Shown: positions 36,763 through 47,612 of the stretch, piece by piece
Layout: each line of letters begins with the position of its first letter
Numbering within the stretch: position 1 is the first letter of the stretch
DNA from: Isoetes taiwanensis
Lineage: Eukaryota > Streptophyta > Lycopodiopsida > Isoetales > Isoetaceae
Length of the DNA: 64,000 nucleotides
Assembly: GCA_021234155.1 (NCBI GenBank)
Contig: JAJEKV010000319.1
Location: forward strand, 126,001 to 190,000
Direction: 5' to 3'
Made by a program: the position numbers and the translations under genes
The notes under the pieces: generated by a model
What the model was told of the DNA's origin: nothing
Databases searched by the model: none
Seen by the model: the letters and a program-made list of their open reading frames with translations, nothing else

Positions 36763-37420
36763 AGAAACCCGACCTAACCCTAACCCATGATGTGGCATAT
36801 ACATGCCACCTACATATTACATGGCCCATCTATGCCACGCCACCCTACTACTATATAGTTAGGCTTGTTCTCCTCAATTCACATGGTATCGTGAGCAAGC
36901 CCGAGAGAGGAGAGAGAATGGACATTTTTTCCAAGGGTGAATTTTTTGCCGTGATTCCAAAGATCAAAATCAGATTCATAGGAGCGCTATCACAAAAATT
37001 TCAATGTCATCAAAAGATTATTATTCTAGTTCTTGAAGAAATTTTGAAAAAATCGGCTTTGCCTCACAAAGAAATTATTGATTGCATGGTATTGAATTCA
37101 TCTAATAGGCATTACATCTACTCAACCAATGTCAAGAGTAAGGAGGTCAAATTTGATAAATCTCAGCTAGATTTCATCAAATTTTCTTTGGATTGGGGCT
37201 AGATTTGTCAAGAATCATCATAAATTGGTAACGGATCTACAAATTTATGGTGGACTAGAACGCTTTGCCGGGATCGATGCCGCATTAATTGTGGACGGTA
37301 CAATAGGTTTAGAGCAATGTGTCCTAGAATGTTATCAAAAAAATCGTCTATTTCTATTTGATTTTGTAGATGAAGGTGCTAATTGCATGGGAGCATGTGG
37401 ATGTTCATGTTAAAATTAGT
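36763..37420 (+). other. Possible LTR remnant with primer-binding site
   Basis: TGGTATCGTGAGC at 36884-36896 closely resembles the initiator-Met tRNA primer-binding site (TGGTATCAGAGC) that follows the 5' LTR in many plant Copia elements. A TATA-like ctatatag lies about 35 bases upstream. An open frame at 36792-37202 crosses the site, and the region up to 37420 has no recognised domain. The internal region of an element should follow but is absent. Confidence 0.45.
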
Positions 37421-37435
37421 GTAGTTGTAGATGTT

Positions 37436-37610
37436 GTTCCGTTAAAATACCTTCATGCCATAGTACGTTATATTAAAATTTTTAAGATAACGGATCCTAC
37501 TAAATATACTGTTCACGCTATAATTTGTTATGTTGAAATTTATAATATAACGGATTCCGTTAAATATACCTTCACAACATGATCCGTTATGTTAACTCTG
37601 TTAATAAAAC
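37436..37610. repeat. Three imperfect tandem units of about 60 bp
   Basis: Units beginning near 37438, 37497 and 37557 share the pattern c-gttaaatatacc-ttca-g...gttatgtt-aa...ataacggat. AT-rich and non-coding. A similar two-unit repeat, containing ccatatgcctattttaattt, follows at about 37630-37710 with a period near 56. Confidence 0.7.
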
Positions 37611-40503
37611 AATATAACGTGTTGGCCTTCCATATGCCTATTTTAATTTTGGACTTTGAAACGACCATATGTTTTAATCAACCATATGCCTGTTTTAGCT
37701 GTGGACATTGAAATTAAAGCTTAAGGTATAGTGCAAAGGCTAGAGGCTAACTTAAAATGTCAATGTAAACCATTAAGCTAATTCATAGTGAAATCATAGC
37801 AAAATTTTGACATCATCGACAACAAAACATGACCAGATAAAGCCTTAGAGATAATCAAAGATACTTTTATTGATGCTTAGAAACAAACAAATAAATCCAA
37901 TCTAAGTGGGAAAATGTGATTATCAAAAAAATATGCACTGCCTTCTAGTTCAATGCAGGCTTGGCAAGTTATACTTGTTTGATATGTGATGCTTTGGCTC
38001 TGTTCTTGTTGGTTGGTGTCGTCTTACTTGGTGAAAGTGGTCTTGATCATGTTGGACTTGGTGTAGTCTGGACTTTGTTCTTGATCATGCTAGACTTGAA
38101 TGTAATTTCAAAAAATGCAATTATCAAAAAAATCTGCACCCATGTAAATCTCTAGTTTAGCTTAGAATCAGTCTGTTATTGGCCTTTGTTCATGAGATAG
38201 ATGTAGTGGAATGTCCCAGGGGTAAATGAAATATTTGTTAGGCTTTTGGCTTCAATTCATGAGATAGATGTAGTGGAATGTCACATGGTAAAATGAAATA
38301 TTGCGTGCACAAGTGCTTGGACTCAACCTTCTAGCCATCCATCCCACAACTCGTAGTCACATTGGAGTGGAGTCGAGGCAAATCTATGGACATATGTGCT
38401 ATTTTACTTGTTCTCTCTAGCTATATGTCATTTTATAGATCAAGGTTGTCTGAGCTGTATAGGAAGACCTTCATAGTTGAATTTAAATTCCCTACATATG
38501 GATTGGTATGGAGGCTTTGTTCATGCAGATTTTATAACCATTGAGAAGAATGTACACTTTGTAGCCATGTGAGAATGTTAGCTCAGCAAAACCAGAAATG
38601 CAATATTAAACCATTCAGCAGCACATGCAATATTAAAGCATTCATATATTGCTATGGAGCAATGCCTTCCAAGAGACACATGATACATTCATAAATTTAA
38701 AATCAACGGCCCTTGTTATATAGTGTGTATGATATTCACACCATATACACTTGGATCTAGGCTAGGAATGACAGAAGGAAATCTTCTTCAAACACCCAAA
38801 ATGAGAAAGATTGAAGATTACAATACTTTTTGCTTGTATGGTTGCTACAAAATATGGCCGTGCAAATTCTAGTTAACAATCGCTCTTTGTTCTACTTATG
38901 GAGTATTATGACATTTCGCCTTCTTGTTTTCTTGCAGCAAGTAGTATAGTACAAAATGATAGAATAATGCTTCTTCAATGACCAATGATTTTTCATTTGC
39001 CAAGAGACCAGCAAGAACGTGCATCAGCTCGATAAAGAGCACACAGTAAGAGGGACCATATTCAAATGGATATATCCATCCTGTCTCAGCATAGAGTGCA
39101 ATACCTTGTTCTATAGGTGCATTCCATCATGTTGATAAGGGCCTCTTCTAAGAACAATAATGATGTGGACGTTAAACATGGATCCAACTCTGCAAATTAG
39201 GGCAGAAAATAGCCATGCAAGTGACATTAACATTTGATGATGGTGCGGTACCTGCAAGTAAAGAAGCATGAGGCAAAGGCTGCATGCTTTTCACAGACCA
39301 AATATTCAGTGCACTACTTCAATGAATAGCAAATGCGAGAATTAAGATCACATAAACCTTTCTAGTGACATGTTTATACTAGATCAAAGTTCCATTCAGT
39401 GCACACCACTTTTAAAGATGTATGGAAAGCTCGTAAATTTGCCCTAAAGAGTTTAAAAACTTGCTCCAGAATGTTGTGAATCAATTCAAAGCTGCAAATG
39501 ATGTGTCAGTCCAGGTTGTTCATAAAACATCAAATGTTTTGTATTGTATATGCAAAATAAGAATCTGCAAAATTAAGAATCCATGATAAAAATAAAAAGT
39601 GTGTTGAATTTATTAGTACTAACTGTTTGTTTTCTGGTTTCTATGTAGACCAAATATATATGGAAGCCAGCAAGACCTACTTCCTCAATTCCTCAAATCA
39701 TCTGTGTGTCTTCTGCCAATTCGAGGCAAAAATCTGCAAAAAGCAGATTAATAAGAATATAGCTCGGGAATCATGCTGGCTTGGTGAAGAAAGTTAGGCA
39801 AATATGGAAAGGGAAGCAAGTAGCCTGAGAGATGTGCTACGAGAAGAATGACCCATGAGAAAGATATGGGAAGAACTGTTATGGCAACAGGGTTGTCGGG
39901 AGAAGAGCCCCATAGAAGAAAAACTATGGTGGTAAAATGGAGATAACGTGGCAAAATAAAGGCCTCGAATAATGAAGGGGTCAAGTCACGAGAAGAAAAG
40001 ATGTTGAGAATTAAAGGAAGAAAACCCTTTGGGAAGAACCATGGAAGTGGAAATACCCATGGAAGAAAAGGGAAGATGGCCGTAGCCTTACGGGCGAAGC
40101 CAGAAAAGAAATATCAATGGTGACAAGGAATGGGCTACAGCAATGAAGGTTGAAGAAGAAACTTTAAGGAATACATACAGATGCAAGCCGAGTTGGAGAA
40201 TAAAACCCATTGAAGAATAAAAAAGAAACTAAAGGGGAAAGATGTGTTACCAAATGTCAACAAAGGGCAAGTTATAACAGAACAGTGCAATGGACGGTCG
40301 CGACCAAAAGGGCGATTCAGGCAAGAACCATCATTCATTTAAATTGGATTTATGTCAGGATTTTGGACCATTTTGGCACTGCAACTTTTTCCCGGGTTAG
40401 TAAATTTGCATCGAGAATGTGACTTTTTTTTATAACAGCACAACATGATTGCATTAAAAATTAAAAATATTTCACATATGCATGTCGAGTTACATATTGC
40501 CAA
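37611..40503. other. Long AT-rich stretch without a gene
   Basis: No coding region can be supported. A 67-bp tandem duplication (ttcatgagatagatgtagtg and following) starts at 38189 and 38256. Bases 39750-40200 are strongly purine-rich on the plus strand (gaagaa, gggaag, ggaaga), which may be a relic of a transposon internal region. Confidence 0.5.
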
Positions 40504-43000
40504 TTACTTCTCAGAAGTGACCCCTAGAGATATCATAGCTTTCTTCCTCACTTCCACAGGTATTGTAACCCTAGCAGTCTTGCCTGGGATGACCTTTGGG
40601 GTCCATGAAAACAAAATAGTATCTAACTCAACCCAATCATCCCCTTCAATAGGGTTTCTCTTCCATCTCTTTGTCCAACAGTCTCTATACCTTTCTTCCT
40701 CTGCCACTGCATTTAACTGGTGCACTGGACACCACCACTCCACACGAACTTTGTTCACATTGCGGTCACCTACTTCTTTGCAAACCTCTAAGATGGTGTA
40801 ACCCATCCACACAGGGTATATCTCTTTGCGCTCTGGTACTATAAGTGCAAATTGATGGCAAATCAAGTCATCTTTGGGATCATAATCCTCCAGCCCGAGA
40901 TATTTAGGCCTTCCTTTCCTAGGACCAACATAGTGTTTTTCAGCAGCTGGAGGAGCCATGGACTTGCGAATACTACTAACCACATCATCAGCTTCCTCAG
41001 GTAATATCAAGTCTTTCCACCTAGTCTTAGGTAGCCATCCATCTTTGAGTTCATCAGAGGATGTGTCTACTTGTCCTAATAATCCATGTACCTGTGTCCA
41101 ATAATCTATCAATGCAAGGTTGGTATCATCGGGGTTAATTTTCCAATACTTGATGTATTCAAAAATGCCGTCCAATGTGCTTTGCAATGAATCCACCTCT
41201 GGAAAAGGCTTAAGAGCTTTTGGTTGACCCCTTGGAATCTTAGATTTACCATTTTCATCTTCGTGCCATATAGGTACTCCCTCATCTGGCCTCCATTTAT
41301 CATCTGAAGGTCTCATCTTCCATTGCATGATTGGCTTATTTCCCATGACCCAGAAAGTGTACTGAAGAGGTCTAGATTGACCTTCCATATCAAGAGCATA
41401 ACCTTCGATAAAATTCTTCCAATCAGGCACCTCTTGTATGATCAACCCTATAGGAGAAGGTGAAATGCATTCACTAAGAACTTCCATTAGTCTAGGAAGA
41501 TTGGTCACAGTTTGAGATTTCAACTGCGCACTATACTTCCCAAACAATGCATCCACATCCTCATGAGTATGTCCAGGCATTAAGAACCCTAAATTCACTC
41601 TTTCAAAGACACCCACGGCTGTTAAATAAGATAGGAATGAGAACATATACCTGTTTTTATTCTGTTCAGCACAATTGTCAAGTTGGAGGAGGAACCTTGG
41701 TGGTAGATCTCGAGGTTGGGGTAAAAGCATGTTAGGGTGTACCACTTTTGGAACCTGCAAAAGTACATACACTAGGTACTTCAGAACTGGGTACTTTCTT
41801 ATTTTTCTTTTCATTAAAACTAATACAAAAATCCAAAATAAAAGTCAAGGACATGGTAACATTCAAAGTTAAGGTAGAGATAATGCTATTGGAGACCAAT
41901 ATATATATAATAAGTTCTAAAACATACCTTATATTGAGATATTATACAGGTACCCAGTACCCAGTCCTGGCTACCTTTTTAGGTACCTTTTTGGTCACTA
42001 AATAATACTTTTTAAGGGACACCCTAACATGCTTTTACCCGTTGGGGACGTGAACTTGAGGCTCCAACATGTTCAGAAGCACCTGACTTCCTAAACCTTG
42101 CCTTAGTAAACTTCTCTAAATTATTAGGCTTTCTATCCAACAATGCACTGAAGAGTGGTTGGCTACCACCTCCAGGGTTGTGGAGGTCACCAGAATAACC
42201 ACTCTCATAGTTCCTCAAGCACCTCATCACACTTCCAATATGAAAATCAGGACCATCACTCCACAATTGCAAACTAAAATGGCCATAATAAATTGGCACC
42301 GAGCCATGCACTATTGCACCTGTCAGAGAGACTTGCAAAGGATAAGCTCTATTGATTTGCTTGGGTATGTAACTATACTGTGGCAAACAAGTCTTCGATT
42401 GATCCATCTTGTCATGTATAATACAAACATAGTTATTAGGTTCCAAACATGATAATATTCTCCACATCCAATAAGTGGATCTACATGATAGTTGGTCTGT
42501 CATGTGATCTTTCATTTGCTCCCTTATCTTAGCCCTTTGGCTTGGTTGCTTGGTCTTATCAAGAATCTCTTTCAACTTAGCACACAAGTTTCACTTTGCA
42601 AAGTTGTTCAAGTGTCTATAGTGACATGCTTGAAGTGCTTGCTCCATAGTCATCGGCCGGGTTGAGATATTGCGTGTACTGTAGTTCTCAAGCAAAGCAT
42701 TGACTTCCTCCAATATGCTCTTCTGGGTACAATGGGATGACAATCTCTTCTCGACAACTATTTTTCCCCTGTTGATCTTTTCCTACTTTTATGTGGCATA
42801 TTCTCAAGATTGAATTCAACATATTTTTCAAAACCTCCCTAGCAGCCGGGATCCTAGAAGTTGGCCTCAACATGCCATTATTTCCATGTAATGCAATTTT
42901 ACTCCCCTTTGTATGACTTGTTTGCCAATTTTGCCAAGATGAAATTGGAATGCCATGAATATGTATCCATGCAACTTTACATATCCATGTCCCTAGCAAT
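40504..43000 (-). pseudogene. DUF7869-type transposase-like gene, interrupted by a MITE
   Basis: Read on the minus strand. The N-terminal part (42999-42688) has G-I-P-I-S-S-W-Q-N-W and L-H-G-N-N-G-M. The next part (to 42041) has I-I-H-D-K-M-D-Q-S-K-T. After the MITE come L-Q-L-D-N-C-A-E-Q-N-K-N-R-Y and M-P-G-H-T-H-E-D-V-D-A-L-F-G, and a C-terminal region ending at 40504. These D-x2-D, D-N-C-x2-x-N-K-N and G-H-T-H-x-D-x-D blocks are the hallmark of the DUF7869 family, which looks like an RNase H-fold (DDE-type) nuclease; that role is inferred. Lesions are a frameshift at about 42730, a TGA at about 42593 and the 322-bp insertion at 41719. The acidic residues are intact, so inactivation is probably recent. 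Confidence 0.7.
41719..42040. mobile_element. 322-bp MITE, copy 2
   Basis: Perfect 22-bp terminal inverted repeats (GGGTAAAAGCATGTTAGGGTGT and its complement) with the 4-bp target-site duplication GTTG at 41715-41718 and 42041-42044. It is inserted in the coding region of the DUF7869 gene. Ignoring the element and one copy of GTTG brings the two flanking reading frames back into register, which fixes both its borders and the target-site length. Its ends are more alike than those of copy 1, so it is probably younger. Confidence 0.95.
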
Positions 43001-43313
43001 TGGGTATTTTTTTTTTCTTTGGGAATTTTTCATCTTGAAGTGCAAGCTCATGAATGGAGTACATGTAAGTCCTCCTCTCATCACAAGTATACTCTTGAAG
43101 GTGGCTCTTGCTTCCACCAATTCATCAATTTCAAACTTGAACACAATTAGCCCAACAACATTCCATTCCCCTTACCTTAGTCGAGCTTCACGTGAACAAT
43201 CACTACTTGACTTGGACCTCTTGCTAGGATAATGTTTCACCACCTGAATGTGCCCTCTTCTCTCGAAAATGTGGTCCCGGCAGCTATTGGAGGTGCATTA
43301 GAAAAATCAAGTG

Positions 43314-43680
43314 TCATCCACAACCCTCGGGTTCCAGTAAAAGAAATTCTCCTATAAACTCAATGCAGGCTATAGGCCATGGCATGATGCATGGAACCTC
43401 CAATTGTTTAATACAAGCAGTGCAATCCTGGTGATTTGATCCTTTTTCCTTCCATTTTTCCTCTAAACTTGTTATGGCCACACCCACTTTATCCTCTCCT
43501 AACCTTTCATCATTGACAGCCTGGATAGGATCAGCTAGTATGATAGTTCCTTCACCTACTAGCTCCTTATTGCATTGGTGCTTCACTTTCACCTTCTTAT
43601 TCTTCCAATCCAACCTACTGTAGAGGACAATTTGCTTAGTAATCTCAGCCTCAACACCCTTTGGGTGGTCCACAGCATTG
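43314..43680 (-). pseudogene. DUF8039-like segment upstream of the DUF7869 gene
   Basis: A 119-codon minus-strand frame contains K-H-Q-C-N-K-E-L-V-G-E-G-T-I, a stretch A-D-P-I-Q-A-V-N, and L-G-E-D-K-V-G-V-A-I. The order of Cys, V-G-E-G and L-G...V-x-V recalls DUF8039, a domain of unknown function found with plant transposon proteins. A clearer DUF8039 is at 46783-47091 on the same strand. It may be the N-terminal part of the same gene as the DUF7869 protein or a separate fragment; between them (43000-43313) no domain can be read. Confidence 0.35.
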
Positions 43681-43910
43681 ACCTACAAGAACAATGTTTA
43701 CAATGGGGTAACAATGTGATAAGAACATGTGGTAACAATGTTGAAACATGTTGGGGGGATAGGCATTACATTTTTACCCTTTTTAGGATCCACACGCTTC
43801 ACCTATATAAAGTGAAATGTCTTAATATTAGTTCGGAAAAAGGACAAAGTAATTTTGAGAACCGATTAAAGGGAACTTTAAGAAATACCAAAAAAACCAT
43901 TAAATGCCAT

Positions 43911-43929
43911 CGATTCGCGTAGCGAATCG
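43911..43929. repeat. Perfect palindrome, 8-bp arms
   Basis: CGATTCGC GTA GCGAATCG. It marks the left edge of the CpG-rich locus. A second palindromic stretch built from GCATGC/ATGCAT follows at about 43950-43985. Confidence 0.8.
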
Positions 43930-44135
43930 CCATTCTTGCACGAGACGAGCATGCATGCATTGCATGCGTCGCATGCATGCATTTCTAGGCCGTTCATCAG
44001 GTTGGGGGATCGCTACTTATTGCAGAGTTCTTCATCGACGTTTCATCGGCGCTTTCTCATCTCTCAGCAGTATCCATGGCTCCCACCCTTCCCCCCCTTA
44101 AAATTAATATTTATATGTTCATATTTGTTATAATT

Positions 44136-44232
44136 GTCGCGTGGCACGCGTGACCAGCCCCTCGCTTTTTCGAGGTGTAAATGTTGTTTTTTGTCGCGTG
44201 GCACGCGTGACCAGCCCCTCGCTTTTCGAGGT
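44136..44232 (+). repeat. Two direct copies of a 41-bp unit
   Basis: The unit at 44136-44176 (starting TGTCGCGTGGCACGCGTGAC) recurs at 44192-44232 with one T deleted. Each ends in CTCGCTTTTCGAGG, itself a short hairpin (CTCG...CGAG) followed by T residues. No coding frame is involved. Confidence 0.85.
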
Positions 44233-44356
44233 TTTTTCTCTATTGGTTTTTCTGTTGGTAATGTGCAGGTCCAGGGGTGATGCGCGACTTCGGTATTCTC
44301 GGTGGAGCGTGGGTTTTTTTGGGAACGTTTAGCAGCCCTGCGTTGTCCAAGCCCCT

Positions 44357-44437
44357 TGCCGAGATTTTATCGCTAGGGTTTTTCCTCGAAAACCCGAAAG
44401 GGCGGGGTTTTTTAATCCCGGCGATAAATTCTCGGCA
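44357..44437. repeat. Inverted repeat, 17-bp arms
   Basis: The left arm 44357-44373 (tgccgagattttatcgc) pairs with the right arm 44421-44437 with one mismatch. Within the 47-base loop a smaller hairpin can form (gggttttt...aaaaccc). The structure sits about 550 bases upstream of the TATA box at 44991. Confidence 0.75.
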
Positions 44438-44990
44438 GGTACACTAGCCAACATCTATAGCACACAATTTTATTTGGGGTCCAGGTGTTATAACTGGATA
44501 TTCCCTATGTTTTTCATTTTTTGGGTAGTCTGCGATGTGCAGCTACCCACCCTATACCATTGTAGAAAAAACTGCTGAGATGAATGAAAAGCCTATCTAT
44601 CGGGATGTTGTTGTGTTCATGCGAGTTGTAGTGCAAGAATGGACAAATATATGTTGTAAGTGCAGCCAAAAATAGGTTGTAAGTATAGCTCAGGTGTAGG
44701 TAATTATTGCAAAATTAATGGTAACATAGGGTGTATGCTAGTAATACTAATGAGGTAAGTATAGGTCGTAAATCTAGATGGGCCAAAGTTGGTTGTAAGT
44801 ATAGCTGGGGTCTAGGTAATTATACAAAATTAATGAAAACATAGGTTTTAAATATAGCTGACATGTGGGTAGTTCTATAGAGAATTAATGATAACCTAGA
44901 GCGTAATTAATTCAATAGAAGTAATGATAGGTAATTCGTATATGATATAAATCTTGTATGATGTGATGGAATCATAATTACAACCGCGCC
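44438..44990. other. AT-rich upstream region
   Basis: Non-coding. Related short phrases recur three times (ggttgtaagtatagct-ggtctaggtaatta at about 44672, 44790 and, more distantly, 44845), spaced about 60-120 bases apart. It lies between the inverted repeat and the TATA promoter. Confidence 0.5.
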
Positions 44991-45069
44991 TATAAAACCC
45001 TCCATTCTTTCAACCGCCAATCCTTTCTTCCTTCTAGCGCCAATCCTTTCTTCCTTTCTTCCTTCTACC
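44991..45069 (+). promoter_or_regulatory. TATA promoter with pyrimidine-rich leader
   Basis: TATAAAA at 44991-44997 follows a GC-rich CCGCGCC. A leader with three repeats of caatcctttcttcctt leads to ACCATGG at 45068-45073, a good plant start context. This arrangement fits a pol II promoter and a short 5' UTR. Confidence 0.55.
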
Positions 45070-45079
45070 ATGGTGAGCC

Positions 45080-45538
45080 ATGCTGCCCGGCCTCGTCCAG
45101 CTCCATCCCACGGACTCCGCCTCGAGAGGCTTAAGAGGCGATAAAAAATTGATAAAGAAATCCATTCCCCCCTCCCGCAGATGCCGCTGTGGCTGCTCTC
45201 CGCACCACAGTCCGGATAATTGCGAGGAGTTATTTCTTCAGGGCAAGCTTCGCCCGGGAAAAGATTATCTGAGCACCAGCACCAGCAGCCCCGAGTCCCC
45301 CAATACTCCCCTTGATTCAGATGAGGAGATGGAGAACGAGATTGAAAAAGAAGAAGAAATGGAGGAAGCAGATGAAGAATGGCGGGAAGAATTAGAAGAA
45401 GAAAAAAAGCAGCTGATTATGGACGCCCTCTCCTCCTCCAAAGACGAAGATGCTGCCGAAGACATCCTGACGAAGATGGCAGATGAAAGCTCAGAGGAAG
45501 AAGAGGAGGAGGAAGAAGAGGAGGAGGTAGAGGGCTGA
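45080..45538 (+). CDS. Small acidic protein with Cys/His motif, hypothetical
   Basis: A 152-codon frame. Residues 33-50 hold R-C-R-C-G-C-S-P-H-H-S-P-D-N-C, which could bind zinc. The second half is highly acidic (long Glu runs, E-E-W-R-E-E-L-E-E-E) and ends in a pure Glu stretch followed by V-E-G. The best-context ATG (45070) lies in another frame that stops after 24 codons (45142-45144), so this frame would need leaky scanning from 45080 or splicing; CCCTCCCGCAG at about 45180 could be an acceptor. I do not recognise the protein. Acidic tails of this kind occur in nuclear and chaperone-like proteins, but no role can be assigned. It is among the few undamaged frames of the window. Confidence 0.4.
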   Translation: MLPGLVQLHPTDSASRGLRGDKKLIKKSIPPSRRCRCGCSPHHSPDNCEELFLQGKLRPGKDYLSTSTSSPESPNTPLDSDEEMENEIEKEEEMEEADEEWREELEEEKKQLIMDALSSSKDEDAAEDILTKMADESSEEEEEEEEEEEVEG

Positions 45539-46782
45539 TTTTTGTTTTTGTTTTTGTTATTTAGTTTTTGGTTCAGAAGAGCGAGCTGGGCATCTCCAAA
45601 AAAGGCCTCAAATGAGGATTATGAATGGAGCTAGGCATCTCCTTAAACTACCTAGAACTTCCGTAATTTTGTAACACAGAGCTGGGCAACTCTAATAAAA
45701 GGCCTTACGTAAAATTTTTCAATGGCAATACAAGGATTTACTGACTGTAATATGTTTCTTTAGTTTCTACTCTAACTTGAAAGCGTAACCGTAATTTCTC
45801 GCAGGTCGCTTTTGAATTTCGCAACTCTAATAAAAGGTCCTATGTAAAAAATTTTCAATGGCAATACAAGGATTTAATGATCGCAATATGTTTCTTCATA
45901 TGACCGAAAAGCATAACCGTAATTTCTTCGTAAGCCGCTTTTGAATTTCGCCCTTTCATTCTATTTTGAGAGAGTTTCGAGATCACGCCAGCGCGAATAT
46001 AGTTATAGGTGCAAAATGTTTAAATTAATAAGTTCAATACACACCGGGCGCGGAATTGCATTCAAGAATTAGCTTTATGCGCTTCACGCCAGCGCAGTAT
46101 TGGACCCGCATAATGTAAACATTTTGCACACAAACATATTTCGCTACCGGGCGGATTTCACTCAGCTCTCAAATTTGAAAAGTACAAACAGCTTCTTCAA
46201 GAAATTACAAGATCGCTTTTAAAGTACAATACAGATACACGCATGGCATTTAAATTACAAGTGAATGGTATTAGCTCATGGCGCCAAATCACTAATTTGT
46301 TTTTTTCTCTAACTTACGATTTATGAATTCGCTACCGCCACGTATTCAACTGAAGTTCCTCCCGTACAAAGATAGGCTACAAGCATAAGCTTTTTCAATG
46401 AGTAGTGTCGCGGCTGGAGGGACTTGAAATGGAGAATGCTAAGTCGATAATTAGAGTTGCGCACCTCGAAGCCATTTTGGGTAATATCCTAATAGTCGCA
46501 CCATCTTATTTGCCGTAATCTTGTATGCCGCTTTATCTTTTTCAACAAAGATTTGAGACTATTGTGCCAAAGATTTGAGACTACCGAGGAACAACACACG
46601 ATGAATAACACATAGATGAATAACACACGATGTAATTAAAACAATGTAAAGAATGCGTGTTTTTAAAGAATATCCCATCCATGTAAAGAATACGTTGTTT
46701 TTAAATTCTCGAATGCTCGGGTCCGCAGCCTTATAGTTTTGCAATATTGAATGAATGGTCCGGCATGCAAGCCGTTTTAGTT
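45539..46782. other. Intergenic region with repeated phrases
   Basis: Downstream of the acidic frame a phrase (aactctaataaaaggcct...aatggcaatacaaggattta) occurs twice, at about 45690-45740 and 45820-45880. The motif CACGCCAGCGC appears at about 45984 and 46085; it recurs in the stem-loop array at 49.5-49.9 kb. No gene is visible. Confidence 0.5.
46009..46129. repeat. Inverted repeat, perfect 14-bp arms
   Basis: GTGCAAAATGTTTA (46009-46022) pairs perfectly with 46116-46129 across a 93-base loop. The loop contains CCGGGCGCGGAATT and CACGCCAGCGC, the same two phrases that open and close the stem-loop units near 49.5 kb. Confidence 0.8.
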
Positions 46783-47304
46783 TCATACATATGACGTAAT
46801 CAGCTTGTGCATTTTAGTATGAGCACTCAATCTTCCTCTATGTCTTCCAAGAAAATGAAACTCACCTTCTTTAAGTTTAACCATCGGCCATGCAACAAAG
46901 GTTCCGATGCTTTCACCCACCGTGGTTCCATTAGGATGCCTTCTGGGTAATGCTTCGTCGTTGAAATGGCAACTGGTTACTAGAATCTTCACATGATCAT
47001 TTCCAAGAGGAACTCCATGGCAGATTGCTTCCGGATCGACTGATTCTATCTTGCAATTTCCCACCCTCCTCTTCAAATTCGTCGTCAGCATGTAGCATTC
47101 TTCTCCAACTGCTCAATGTCGCAAGATCATGGGATTAATTTGGAGCTTGGGTTCGGAAGAGTAGATGAACTTACATGAAGGCGCCGACATCGCCAGCGCG
47201 CCGCTTTTTCCCGAAGTTCTTTCGAAGTTCTTCCCGTTTCTTCCAAGTTCTTCCGAGTTCGAATAACAAGAAGGGCTGGCGGCAAGATTAGGTGGTAGTT
47301 TCAA
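46783..47304 (-). pseudogene. DUF8039 domain fragment
   Basis: The minus-strand frame at 47091-46783 has H-G-V-P-L-G-N-D-H-V-K-I-L-V, then G-T-T-V-G-E-S-I-G-T-F-V-A-W-P, the typical core and end of DUF8039. This domain occurs in plant proteins encoded by CACTA-like and related transposons; its role is unknown. A short upstream frame (47304-47113) runs toward it but ends in a stop before the domain. The fragment lies divergent to the promoter at 47439-47622. Confidence 0.6.
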
Positions 47305-47438
47305 ATTATCCGTTAATTGTACCGCTTTTTAGCCGCCGAGTGAAATCTAATTATGGGATTTGACAATACGGGCGGTCAGAGAGCCATCTCGCACGATCGA
47401 TGGGCCCCGCCCATTAGGCCCAATCGTAAGATTGCTAA

Positions 47439-47600
47439 CCGCCGATTAAAAGTCGATCCGCGAATTTAAATATCCGCTCCCTTCTATCGGACCGCCGATT
47501 AAAAGTCGATCCGCTAAATTTTAATAACCGCCGCTTCTATCGGACCGCCGATCAAAAGTCGATCCGAATAAAATCCGCCGATCGAAAAGCCGACCTAATC
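47439..47600 (+). promoter_or_regulatory. 53-bp tandem promoter repeat
   Basis: CCGCCGATTAAAAGTCGATC starts at 47439 and 47492, and a close variant at 47545, giving a period of 53 bases. A shortened variant (CCGCCGATCGAAAAGCCGAC) is at 47575. The third unit ends just before the TATA box at 47614. Repeated GC-rich boxes with a fixed spacing upstream of a TATA suggest binding sites for a regulator. The same block also lies upstream of the divergent DUF8039 frame. Confidence 0.7.
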
Positions 47601-47612
47601 GCCTTATGGAAA

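Noticed and set aside
39748-40338. Minus-strand hydrophobic frames as membrane proteins
   Set aside because: They are the complement of a purine-rich non-coding stretch, which gives Leu/Pro/Phe/Ser codons by composition.
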